Source: Chara braunii
Taxonomy: Eukaryota > Streptophyta > Charophyceae > Charales > Characeae
Direction of reading: 5' to 3'
Length of the DNA stretch: 24,465 bases
NCBI GenBank assembly: GCA_003427395.1
Contig: BFEA01000255.1
Location: 588,547-613,011, forward strand
The notes beneath the pieces are model-generated. The model made no database searches, had not been told where the DNA came from, and worked only from the letters and a program-made list of their open reading frames with translations. A program made the translations under genes and the position numbers. Of the stretch, positions 15,104-24,465 are shown in pieces (positions within the stretch are counted from its first letter, which is position 1; every line of letters begins with the position of its first letter).

Positions 15104-18100
15104 ATGAATCTCAGCTTCAGACGCGCAAAAGGGCCGGGTTCATTGCTCTTCTACCAAGGAGCAATGAGGCACGCAATGATGAAGCAGATTGGTCAAACAC
15201 CTTATACTCGGCCTGGGGTAGTGCCCACAGCTTGGAATTCGAGGGGAATGGGTGGTCACACAGAGAATAAGAAGGAGAGATTGATGACCATTAGTCCATT
15301 ATGGATCACACGAGGAAAGATGACAATCGGACAGGGATCTCAAGAGTCGTCGACGGTTGTTGATACCTCTTCCCTGAGCCATGATGACTTCCCTCCCTTG
15401 AACCACGACAGCACAAAAACAGGAGAAGTCAGACAGCTGGAAAGAAACACAACCAACAGCGTATCCTCAACACAAGAAAATGATCTCATTATGATAGAAG
15501 GTGATGATGGAGAAGAGAAAGAAGAGGGGGAAGGTGATGATGGAAGTAATGGAATAAATGATGATGATACAGACACTGAAGACGAAAGGATGCAGGAAAA
15601 AACACCTTCCTGAACTGCAGAGCTTGATGGGAAGAACACAGATAAGGTGACTGGACAAGTGGCACAACATCTTTCATGGGCGCAGAAGGTGAGGGAGACT
15701 CTGCAAAACAAAACGCTGATCATCCAGCGTCCAGCGATTGACCCAGTTGGATCTCCTGCAGAAGTGTTGAAGGTCCCATTTGGAAACCTGTCCTCAGCAA
15801 GGGCGTATTTTCTCTCCATGTTTCTTCAATCGTATGAGCACTTAGTCATAGACCAAGGAGGAAGGAAAACTCTAATGAAGGCTTATCCTTAAAACAAATT
15901 GGCTCAACGAGACCAAGTGTACACCAAACACGGCAGGCGTCGGCAACAATTGGATATTTTATGATGACGCTGCCTACAGGTCGGTCAACGATAAAATAAA
16001 ATACATATGTAAAAAATTAGAATCATTGAGAGAAGGACCGAAAGGAATAAATGATTTTTTTCTGCTTCAACCAATTACCCCTACGGTTTTCACGATTCTC
16101 AGCCTATTTGAAAAAGATGAAGTGAAAATGGATGCATGGAAAAAAATGTATTGGGACAGATCTGAAGTTAGAATCTATCCATGGCTGCCAAGAAAGTTCG
16201 GACCGGAAGAGAAGAGGGAACAGATGATGAAGGATTTCTATTGGGTTGAATTCATACGTATCCCAATAGAAATCCAAGCGTCTTTCATACATGATTTTGG
16301 TCAGCAATATAAGATAGTTGATTTCATCAACCCTCTGCCTTCCTACGTGGCCAAACAAGATGATTATCTATGCTGGCATTGGATCTTCCCAAAGAACAAT
16401 TAATTTCACTAGATGATATCATTCCTTTTAAACTGGGAGGGAAGGTGTACCCGATTCATACGGCTCACAAATTTAGACCTTGGTGTTTTAAGTGTAAAGT
16501 CTATGGACACCTGCATACGGACTATGCATGTACACAGCACCCCCGGCATGCAATTCCCCCGGACAGACGCCTAAAAAAGGATCATCAAAGACCTAACAGA
16601 CGGATTCCAGCGGTACCAGGCCATGAAGGATGGGTGTACCGTGAGGAACTCAATCATGCGGGGCAACCGGTGGGATGGGTGTGGGAAGGGAGAAGTGATT
16701 TTCACAAATCTCCCCGCCCGCCATAGGACTGGTTTCCTCCCTCTCATTCACCGTCTACCGCAGCACAGGGTCAATCTCACCATCCGCAACAGCGAGCCCT
16801 CTTCTCAGTCTGGGAAGTCTGCGCTCTCGGAGGTAAATAAACAAGGAATATCTACGAAAGTTCAACCAAATCGAGGAGGTGGGAATAAAGATGTGTCCAT
16901 AAGTGGTAATGATGGAAATAACGAGAAATCTCAGAGGCAATATGGATTTAATGCATCCTCAATGACAGGAGGGGACCGTTCTGTTAGTCCCAAAGCAGCA
17001 GACTATATATATAGAGAAATGGGGCAGTTTCGGAATGGAGGGGAGTGAAAAAGAAAGGAGAAGTACAACAAAAGGTTGAGGGAAAAGGAAAGGAGAGGAT
17101 GAAAGTAAGAGAAGAAGAGCAAGGGGTAGCCTCATTGGGTACCAAGTTGGAAACGGAACCGATGGAAGTGGATCTTCTCAAAGAGGTGTTTGGCCCGGAA
17201 CCTTTGGACATTGAGGCTATCCAGCCTTGTGCTCCCCCCCCATCTGTCATGTCTGGCGGAAGTAGTGACACATCAGTTTCAAGTAATACGCAGACAATCA
17301 TCCTCCAAATTGCAGACTGATTACTGTGTAATTTAAAGGAGCAGCACCCTAATCTACCCACGACATCCTGACCTCACATTTTCACGGATTTAATGCAAAT
17401 GTTACAAAACAATGGAAGCCTAGTATCCTTCTTAATGAATGGGCCCCCAATGGGTGTGTCGTGGGAGGACATTAGTGTTAGACTGCTGTGCATAATGTCG
17501 TCAAGGTTTAACTGCACAAGAATAGGGAAACCCAAATTATTACCTGGACTCAACAATGGTTTTCTGCTCCTGTCGTTGCTAGGGGATGAAATAGAAGGAG
17601 CATATATGTCACAAAAAGGTAGGCAGAAGGTTCTCCATGACACTGGGCATAATGGTTCTCCCCTGGAATCTACTCAGGTTGAGTCACTAGAACAGGTTCA
17701 ATAGCAGGATCAACACCAACAGGAGGAAATTATCGAAAATTTGCAGATCAATGAACATATAATCCTAACTTCTCATAATAACACATCCAGTACGCTGCAG
17801 ACAGGATTGCCTAATTATCCAAATGAATAGCAGATCGTGACTCCACACGGGTTATCTGATCATCCAAATGAACAGCAACTCGTGACTAGACACGTGTTGT
17901 CTGATCATCCAAAGGAACAGCAGATTGCGAATCCACACGTGTCGTGATCGAGTGCCCTAGAAAAGGAGACGGAAGAGGCAATGGTGATGGTGGAAGCACC
18001 ACCCAAGTTCAAAAAGGATGGGACAACTTCGAGACCAGATGGGAGTAATGACCGTGCCTGTTTCCAACCTATTATTTCCGAGCTTACTGGGGAAAAGAAA

Positions 18101-19021
18101 TACTTGCACATCCCTAGTGAACAACAACCCGAAGTACCCATAAACACAGTCAAGGCTTGATAGAGTGGGATCCAGGGGTTGTTGTCTCACAGGAGCAGCA
18201 AAGAACTCAGAGTTTTTCAGCAGTATTGCAGGTTGACACAGTGAACCAACCTGCAGGACAGAACAACATAAACACTGAGGAAAACTCAAAAAAAAAATAA
18301 AAAAAATGAACAGCAAACATCACAGATAGTAGACCTCACGGGAGTCACTGAGGATCTTCAAAATAACCAGTCCCAGTCTGAAGGAGAAAGCATGGAAAAT
18401 TCTCAATTATCTCCAAGCCCCTTGATAATCCATCAGACCCTGTCGACGTCTCCTGACTTTGATCTCTCATCCAAGAGACAGAAACTAAAGCACCGTGTGA
18501 CTAAAGGACAAGGGATATTGTCCCCAGTCAAAACTGGTATAGTCTTTTTCCCAGCCAGATGTAAGGAGGGCACATGAGAGGTAGGATTAACTGTCCCGAT
18601 GAGAGCAACATACGGGGAGGTAACAGTTATGGGCACAACCTCCCAATTTCTCTCACGGGGAAAAAATGAACCCATCATCAAGCAAGAGGTATGTAATTTT
18701 ATCAAAGATAATCTCCCTATGGGGAGTACAGCCTCACTCATCATAACAGAAGGGGAACAATGATTAGCAGAATGGGTCGTATTCTTAAAATATGAAGTCT
18801 GCAAAAACGTTGAACTCAAATGGTTCAATCAGGACCTCTTGATGAAACTTCAACTAATGAAAATCAAAGCAAACAGTTTCTTCTCGGAAACTGATGTTGG
18901 AACACTACTGGTCCGTCTCCTCAGTCAACACACGTTAACCTCAGGAGGCCTGATGGATCTTGGCCAATGGCAGGAAGACCCAATTGATGTAATAGTCACG
19001 TTCTCTACGCCTCTTCCTTAG
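15104..19021 (+). pseudogene. LINE ORF1 relic (RNA-binding/gag-like, DUF4283-like plus zinc knuckle)
   Basis: The chosen start is ATG 15104, the first long frame after the untranslated region. An acidic stretch (IEGDDGEEKEEGEGDD) precedes a TGA at 15611. Frame 2 then continues to about 15892, and frame 0 (15891-16403) holds a DUF4283-like region with YPWLPRKFGPEE and YWVEFIRIPIEIQASF. Back in frame 2, a zinc knuckle CFKCKVYGHLHTDYAC lies at 16484-16531, spaced C-X2-C-X6-H-X4-C (or with H at X4). A Ser/Pro/Gln/Lys-rich linker follows, then three 15-residue tandem repeats (17814-17948) and a last conserved-looking segment ending LPLP at 19021. At about 1,300 codons it is roughly twice the usual plant LINE ORF1. 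At least six stops and four frame changes disable it. The partner would be ORF2 and the LINE RNA. The DUF4283 assignment is by eye. Confidence 0.7.
17814..17948 (+). repeat. 45-bp (15-codon) tandem repeat inside ORF1
   Basis: Three contiguous 45-bp units (17814, 17859, 17904) encode variants of SDHPNEQQLVTRHVL. Unit 1 has TAG where units 2 and 3 have CAG (17828-17830), showing a C-to-T nonsense change directly. The units are in frame with ORF1, so they arose while it was coding. Confidence 0.9.
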
Positions 19022-19068
19022 GGGAAGAACAACTGATTTGTCGGGATAATTTTGGAAAGAACTGTAAA

Positions 19069-22000
19069 ATGGAAAAATTACAGGTAGTGGATGCCTTATA
19101 CAATGAGGATAAAACCTGGAAATCTGTGAAAAGACAAGCAGACTTAGATTTGAGATCCTTGAATGTTAATGGACTTGCGTCAGCTAAGTTTGAGAAGAAA
19201 CAAGCCATTTATGACCAACTTGAAGGAATTGGGGGAAAACAATTGCCTGATATTATTTGTATCCAAGAAACACATCTAATGGACTCAGCATCTCATAATC
19301 ATTGCCATAATCAGATATGGTCCCACACAGCCTTCAGAGCCCACGCACCTCGCCCAGGAAGTGCGGGGGTAGCAATATGGATTCCGCCAGGTTCCAAAGT
19401 AGAACCAGTTTACTGGAAGGTGGATAAAGAAGAAGGGAGATGGACATATAATCCTGGCAATGTTGGAACTCGAAATAGTCATTGTCCTATGTGTCTATGG
19501 ACCAAATGAGATTGGTAATCGTCAAAAAAAATTTGAATCTCTCATTCCTAAACTTCCGGTAGGTCTACCAGTGATCATAGCTGGAGATTTCAAAACCGCG
19601 CCTGATCGATCCCTGAATCGATGGAGGATTCCCAACCCGTGTCCTGCCTATGTGGAAGCGGATGAAGCAATGATTACCAATCTAATTCAATCCTTCAATC
19701 TGTTTGACTCTTTCAGAAGATTGAACCCCACTCTCCTCTCCTTCACATGCTTTCGGAAAAGTCAAAATATGCCGGCCTCTAAATCACAAATTGATTTAAT
19801 ACTCCTCTCAGAAGAATTGGAAGGTTCTCTACAAATCGCAGAGATTTTCCTTAAGAGTCCCCTAGCAGGACTAGACCACACCATGTGTGTAGCGATCCTC
19901 TCCTTTAGGAAAAAACCAAATCAAGGTAGGGGTTTCTACAAGCTAAACACATCTCACCTTAAAATAGATAGTTTCAGGTCATATCTTAAGGACGTCTGGA
20001 CTTTCTGGCGTCAACAGAAAGCTGTTATTCAGGATGATATTAAATGATTCAACAACGGTCTAGTTTTGTTAGGGCGTAAATGCACTGAATATTCGAAACT
20101 ACTAGCAACCGACAAACATTCAAACGAAACAAGAACATACCAGCGAATCCAACAACTTCAAGCCTTAGATGATGACAATCCAAAGGACGAGGACAATGTT
20201 AAATTAGCTCAAGAACTTCAAACACTACAGGATCACCTTCTCTCTCCAATGGAGTATCGTTGGCATGGGGTCAGGATCAGGGGTAAACTGAGACAACTAG
20301 TCACTGAAGGAAATATGGATGCAAGATTTTTTGCCACGGCTAGAACGCGGATTGGAAGAACAGTTATAGAAGCCCTTTCACACCCCCATAGGACAAATGA
20401 CCAACTAGCCACCTCTACAGCAGAGTGCACCAAAATTGCCAGAGAATTTGTTCAAAACCTCTTTTTATCAGAAACACGAAACTCCCCTGTGTAGCAAAGA
20501 AATAAGGAGATTGATGAATTTTTGAAACCAATGACCAAAGTTCTTGCTCAATCACAAAAAGAACAGATGAAATTACCTCTTACTAAGGAAGAAGTGTGGA
20601 CTGCTTTGATGCTTATGGAGGAGGAAAAGACACCGGGCATTGATGGACTACCAAAGGAATTCTGGAAAACCCTATGGGATTTCATTTCTCAGGATCTAAT
20701 GCAATTCTATCATAATGTCTGGGAATCTGGTCAGATGGGAGAAATTGTGGGACAATGAGTCTTAACATTGCTCTACAAAAAGGGGGACAAATGTATCATT
20801 TGTAATTACCGTCTCATCACACTTCTCACTGTAGTCTATAAACTCATCAAAAAAACCCTCACAATTTGATTAAACAAAATTATAACAGATATAATTCACC
20901 TATCCCAAACAGGTTTTATTCAAGGAAAAAATATTCAGGATAATATTTTATTAATCAACGAACTAATTAAACTCTCGCGTCAATCTAAGCATAACGCTTC
21001 TTTTATTTTCATATACTTTGAGAAAGCATATGATCATGTAGATTGTTTTTTTTCTGGATAAATGCCTGGCTAAATTTAATTTCGGTTCAAATTTCAGCCG
21101 ATGAATTAAGATTCTACATGAGAATGCTACAACGAGAGTCATGGTCAATGGTAATGTGACCCCTCCTATAATGTTACAGAGATTAGTGAGGCAAGGGGAC
21201 CCAATTGCCCCATTCCTTTTTGTAATCATTATGGAAGCTCTAACGGCTAATCTCCGCCAACACAAATATATAAAACGCATACAAGTGACCTCTATACCAG
21301 AGGAAGCTATATCGGTCTGCTCTCTCTTCGTTGATGATCTTTCCCTGATGGTTGATGCCTCACAAGAAAATCTTAAGGCAATCCAACGAATCATGGACGA
21401 ATTTTGCAAACTTTTGGATATGAGAGTTAATTGGGGGAACAAAACACTGGGATGGTGGATTCACTATCAAGGAGGAAGGTCTCCAGAGAGACCAATTATT
21501 AAATGGCTCCCTCCTGAAACACCAATCAGGGTCCGAGGGATTTCTCTTTCCGCGCTAGGCAAACCTGCTTCCAATAATACCACGATCATACAACAAGCAC
21601 ACTCAAAGCTAGAACTATGGAAGGCCAAACACACTTCATTACTCGGAAGAACACTAGCGATTAATAACGTGGTTCTTGCTTCAATTTGGTATAAATCAGC
21701 AATATGGGCTCTGGATAAAGTCACCATAAAAGTATTACAAAAACAGTTAGCAGCCTTCCTCTAGCGTCGGAATCATGAATGTGAAAACGCCATTAGTAGA
21801 GTGGCATGGTTAACTATTATCCAACCTAAAGCGAAAGGAGGTCTAGGCATTATTGATCCCAACACCCAAGGATTGGCCTTGTCCATACAATGGCTAAAGC
21901 GCCTATTATTCAATCCTCAAACCCTTTGGAGCATGCTGGCTTGTGAACACATAAGAAGACTAGCCCCACCCACCTCAGAATTAGTAGACCCCCTCATGTG

Positions 22001-23677
22001 GTTGGGGGACAGATGCTGGCCACTCCCGAGAAGTACTCCAAATGCTCCCCAAAACCTGGCACCCTTAGACCGTCAAGCCGCCAAGACAGACTTAGTTAGA
22101 GATCCCTTTTGGATTGATCTGCTGAAAACATTGAAGGAAACTGCCACTCCCAGATAAGACGGCTCCGGATAGATGGGAAGAGGTTTGCCAACAACCACTT
22201 TTCAACAACACATTCACTACTAGAGATTCTCCAGGTTATACCCTAAACTGTTCCGATTCACCCTGGAAAGGGTGAATCAAAAGAGGAATTACACGCATTA
22301 GGGATATCTGGAACATAGAAGGCAAAGACTGGATTGAAACGACGCACCTTCATGAAAGACTAAGATACTGCCACAATCAGAAAGAAGCCCTGAAACAAAT
22401 AATTGATATAGTTCCATTGGATTGGGTCAGAATCATGAAAAAGGGCCCATACTAATTCCATGTGACTGGGTATCCTTGACAGATCAATCAGGATTAGTTG
22501 GAAAGGTGGAGGAAGTTTGAACTACAGGTGACATTTTACTGTCCTTATTTAACCTGGGAGAAGATGGTTACTTGAGAATAAGTCCACAACAGCTAACATG
22601 ATGGTTCAAAAAAGATAATCCATTTAGGATCAGAGTCCTAACAATCCAAGAAAAATGGCTGGCCTATAAACTGAACACTCCCATTTCTCATATCCCCTTT
22701 GATCCGGCTAGCTGCTCTTGGTCTTCCAAGTCCGCCAAGGGTTGTTCTTATACCAGAATGCTCCATATACTATCAGTCAAATCCACTTACAGGATGCTTC
22801 GCCCCAAGGTGAATATAAAGGATAAAATAGAAGACCGATGGATGAGGCACCTTAATGTAAGCAAAGAAGAGTTGTGCCCAGTGAAATGGTTCCAGACCAT
22901 AAAATATAGACCGGCTAAAATTGCATCACTACAGTGGCAAATTACTCATCGTTGTTTACCCACAAACGACTGGATTATTGACAGAACCTCTCTTGAACAA
23001 AGAGGAATAACCATACCCTGATGTAAGTTCTGCAAATCAGCATTCCCATCCAAACTCGTTCCGGAAACTATAGAACATATTTTCATGCAGTGTCCAGGTT
23101 CTATATGGCTATGACGATGGTGGGACAGGATTTGGAACCAGATAGAAACGTCGCTCCCCTGACCATGTCACTGGAAAGCGCTCCTGCTGGAGTCCTGGAA
23201 CCCAATTGAATAGATAGCTTCACATCGAATCTATTCACGATTGGAAGAAGAGCAGTCATCTGGGCACTATGGACACGTAGATGTACTTATGAGATGGAAG
23301 GCGCCTGGCTTGATGGCCCATAATCTACAGAAACCATCAAACAACATGTTCAAGTAGAAATTACCACTAGATGGGAAGTCCTGAAAGAGAAACTCAAATT
23401 CTTTAAAACAGAAAAGGATATTAAGCACCACATTCAAACATTCAATCAAAATTGGCTTGGAGGGGAACAAGGAGGAAAGNTGGGGCAAGTGAAATGGGAA
23501 GGAATACAAGACAGCGACCAGGATGAGCCGCCAAGGAATTNCAGGCTAATCTTCAATGNTTGGAGTAATATTGACCCTACCATTCCAATGAGACCACTAT
23601 CAGAATTTCCGGATCCCTTTCCCCCTGCAGGACTGGCCTTGGTTCCCAGATCTTGGTTTATGCCGGACTCGGAATAA
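19069..23677 (+). pseudogene. LINE ORF2 relic: apurinic endonuclease, reverse transcriptase, zinc finger
   Basis: ATG 19069 precedes the endonuclease: SLNVNGL, DIICIQETH (catalytic Glu, 19267), SAGVAIWIPP, CVYGPN, AGDFK (19583-19594, normally GDFN), SQIDLILLS and LDHTM (His kept). The linker 20066-20520 leads to the RT: KTPGIDGLPKEFWK, LLYKKGD, QTGFIQGKNIQDNILL, then IYFEKAYD (21011-21031; first Asp of motif A replaced by Tyr, codon 21014), LVRQGDPIAPFLF, LFVDDLSLM (motif C, 21324-21350), the thumb-type LLGRTLAINNVVLAS and KGGLGI. The C-terminal zinc-finger region has CKFC (23022) and EHIFMQC (23070), then RRCTYE and a stop at 23675. The length of about 1,536 codons is normal to long. Frame changes near 19440, 21050-21130 and 23210-23240 and about ten stops inactivate it. 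Confidence 0.9.
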
Positions 23678-23832
23678 CAACGCCAATATTCCCCTTCTTA
23701 TGCAAGCTGTCAAGTTCAACTATAGTAGATTTCAAGTGCTAGGTGACCAAGCATATATGGCGCCCGTTCAGGGTGACGAGGCACGGAATGCCAATCTCTT
23801 TCTATTCTCATACTCAGTTCATATGAACAGAA

Positions 23833-23888
23833 GGGACGCTGGGCCCGGTTCCCAGCACAAGCTAAAAAAAAAAAAAAAAAAAAAAAAA
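23833..23888 (+). terminator. LINE 3' end: hairpin and poly(A) tail
   Basis: GGGAC, the hairpin GCTGGG-CCCGGTT-CCCAGC (23838-23856), ACAAGCT, then 24 A. A 156-nt 3' untranslated region separates it from the ORF2 stop. LINE reverse transcriptases of many clades recognise a 3' stem-loop in their template RNA. The same hairpin is the diagnostic part of the SINE-like copies at 3692, 4331, 7659, 8111, 11167 and, less complete, 9300 and 24274. The recognition role is inferred. Confidence 0.75.
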
Positions 23889-24139
23889 GTCGGACGAATT
23901 TGGGCGCTCATGTAGTGGCCCGTTCATTCATCACTGTCTCGGCTTGTCAACCACCGCGGCTTTCGGAGGTACTGGTTGGTTTGAACCAGTGGCACCGGTT
24001 CACACGAGAGCTTAAGTTGACGAAGCTACGTTCCAAGGCCAGTGAGCCCAAGACTGCGCCTTGTCAAAGGGCCCTGCTGCGTTCAGTATGGGCCTAGGCC
24101 CAAATGGAAAAGTGCGTACTGCGTACACTGGTAAGAGCC
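23889..24139. other. Unassigned 3' flank of the LINE
   Basis: Begins with the candidate target duplication (23892-23902). A 65-codon frame is present, but I recognise no gene or repeat. Confidence 0.4.
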
Positions 24140-24298
24140 CTTTTTTCTGCTTCGGTTGAAGCCTTGCAGAAAGGTACGGCCCAGGTCTACTATGAGGGGT
24201 CACCGTGGTGAAAGCACCTGCCCATAGTATTCCCGCGCCATCCGCTCCGCTCTATGGGTGGGGAGCTTCACCTGCTGGAAACTGGGTTCAGTGTCTCC
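24140..24298 (-). mobile_element. SINE-like copy, minus strand
   Basis: On the minus strand: GAGACACTGAACCCAGTTTC and CAGC (decayed hairpin, 24274-24298), AGGTGAAGCTCCCCACC, CATAGAGCGGAGC, then a tail with GGTGCTTTCACCACGGTGAC that resembles the tail of the copy at 4325. It ends with a short A6 (complement of 24140-24145). Confidence 0.6.
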
Positions 24299-24354
24299 GA
24301 TACCTCATTCGAATCTCTCTGGCGGTCCGGGACCGCATTGTCATAAAGTCCCCA

Positions 24355-24465
24355 ACTTGAACCTCCCCCTTCTCACGCTCCACCTCCACCCCCTCCCCTA
24401 CCCCTACTCCCCTCCTCTTCCCCCCTCCTCTTCCCCCCTCCTCTTCCCCCTCCTCTCCCCCCCCC
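24355..24465. repeat. C/T-rich tract with 14-bp tandem units
   Basis: From about 24360 to the end of the window the + strand is almost all pyrimidine. Four CCTCCTCTTCCCCC-type units occur at the end. The minus strand is correspondingly G-rich and quadruplex-capable. Confidence 0.85.

Larger units (their letters stand above)
13780..23902 (+). mobile_element. Near full-length LINE (non-LTR retrotransposon) relic
   Basis: The body is proposed as 13791-23888: 5' untranslated region, ORF1 relic, ORF2 relic with endonuclease and reverse transcriptase, 3' hairpin and a 24-nt poly(A). The 11-mer GGACGAATTTG at 13780-13790 recurs at 23892-23902, three bases after the poly(A), and is the candidate target-site duplication. 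ORF2 architecture (apurinic endonuclease, RT, C-terminal zinc finger, no RNase H seen) places it with L1-like plant LINEs. At about 10.1 kb it would be longer than the usual 6-8 kb. If the duplication is fortuitous, the 5' end is unknown. Both ORFs are heavily mutated, so it cannot move by itself. Confidence 0.75.

Noticed and set aside
15104-23677. Non-standard nuclear code with TGA as sense
   Set aside because: TAG, TAA and multiple frame changes also interrupt the ORFs, so decay explains the TGAs.

Overview
The window is eukaryotic nuclear DNA that is almost entirely repeats. I found no intact host protein-coding gene, no operon-like packing and no functional RNA gene. The main clues to the organism are a degenerate antisense copy of a mitochondrial-type small-subunit rRNA (alphaproteobacterial, land-plant/charophyte-like signature) and a plant-style LINE whose ORF1 has a DUF4283-like region and a zinc knuckle. 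Together with large poly(A)/poly(T) runs, GA/CTT microsatellites and many MITE-like fold-backs, they suggest a large, repeat-rich streptophyte genome (green plant lineage, perhaps a charophycean alga). That assignment is an inference with modest confidence.

Layout. 1-3.6 kb: short inverted-repeat elements (a hAT-like MITE with 8-bp target duplication at 453-612, fold-backs at 816-896, 1029-1259 and 1588-1680), a small hairpin motif family, a diverged CCATGG-rich tandem block, an 11-bp minisatellite and a long GA/GGA purine tract. 3.6-5.4 kb: two copies of a poly(A)-tailed SINE-like element and a satellite-like field seeded by a tRNA-derived element. 5.4-9.3 kb: AT-rich spacer, a second copy of the 1029-1259 fold-back family, several minus-strand SINE-like and tRNA-like copies, and poly(A)/poly(T) runs bounded by direct repeats. 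9.35-10.0 kb: 3' coding end of a second, related LINE, then an assembly gap (10110-10450). 11.1-13.4 kb: another SINE-like copy, microsatellites, the nuclear mitochondrial rRNA fragment with a SINE-like copy next to it, and a double fold-back MITE.

13.79-23.89 kb is the largest object: a dead but apparently near full-length non-LTR retrotransposon on the + strand. It has a 5' untranslated region with an ACGT palindrome and 53-bp tandem repeats, a long ORF1 relic (15104-19021), an ORF2 relic (19069-23677; apurinic endonuclease, reverse transcriptase, C-terminal zinc finger), a 3' hairpin and a poly(A) tail. A candidate 11-bp target-site duplication flanks it. Both ORFs carry many stops and frameshifts, and two catalytic positions are lost.

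The most interesting link is that the hairpin just upstream of the LINE poly(A) (GCTGGG...CCCAGC) is the same hairpin that defines the short SINE-like copies scattered through the window. Its stem differs between copies by paired, compensating changes. This looks like a LINE and a set of short non-autonomous elements sharing a 3' recognition structure. Two short copies have clear 13- and 15-bp target duplications, so this family was mobilised by target-primed reverse transcription.
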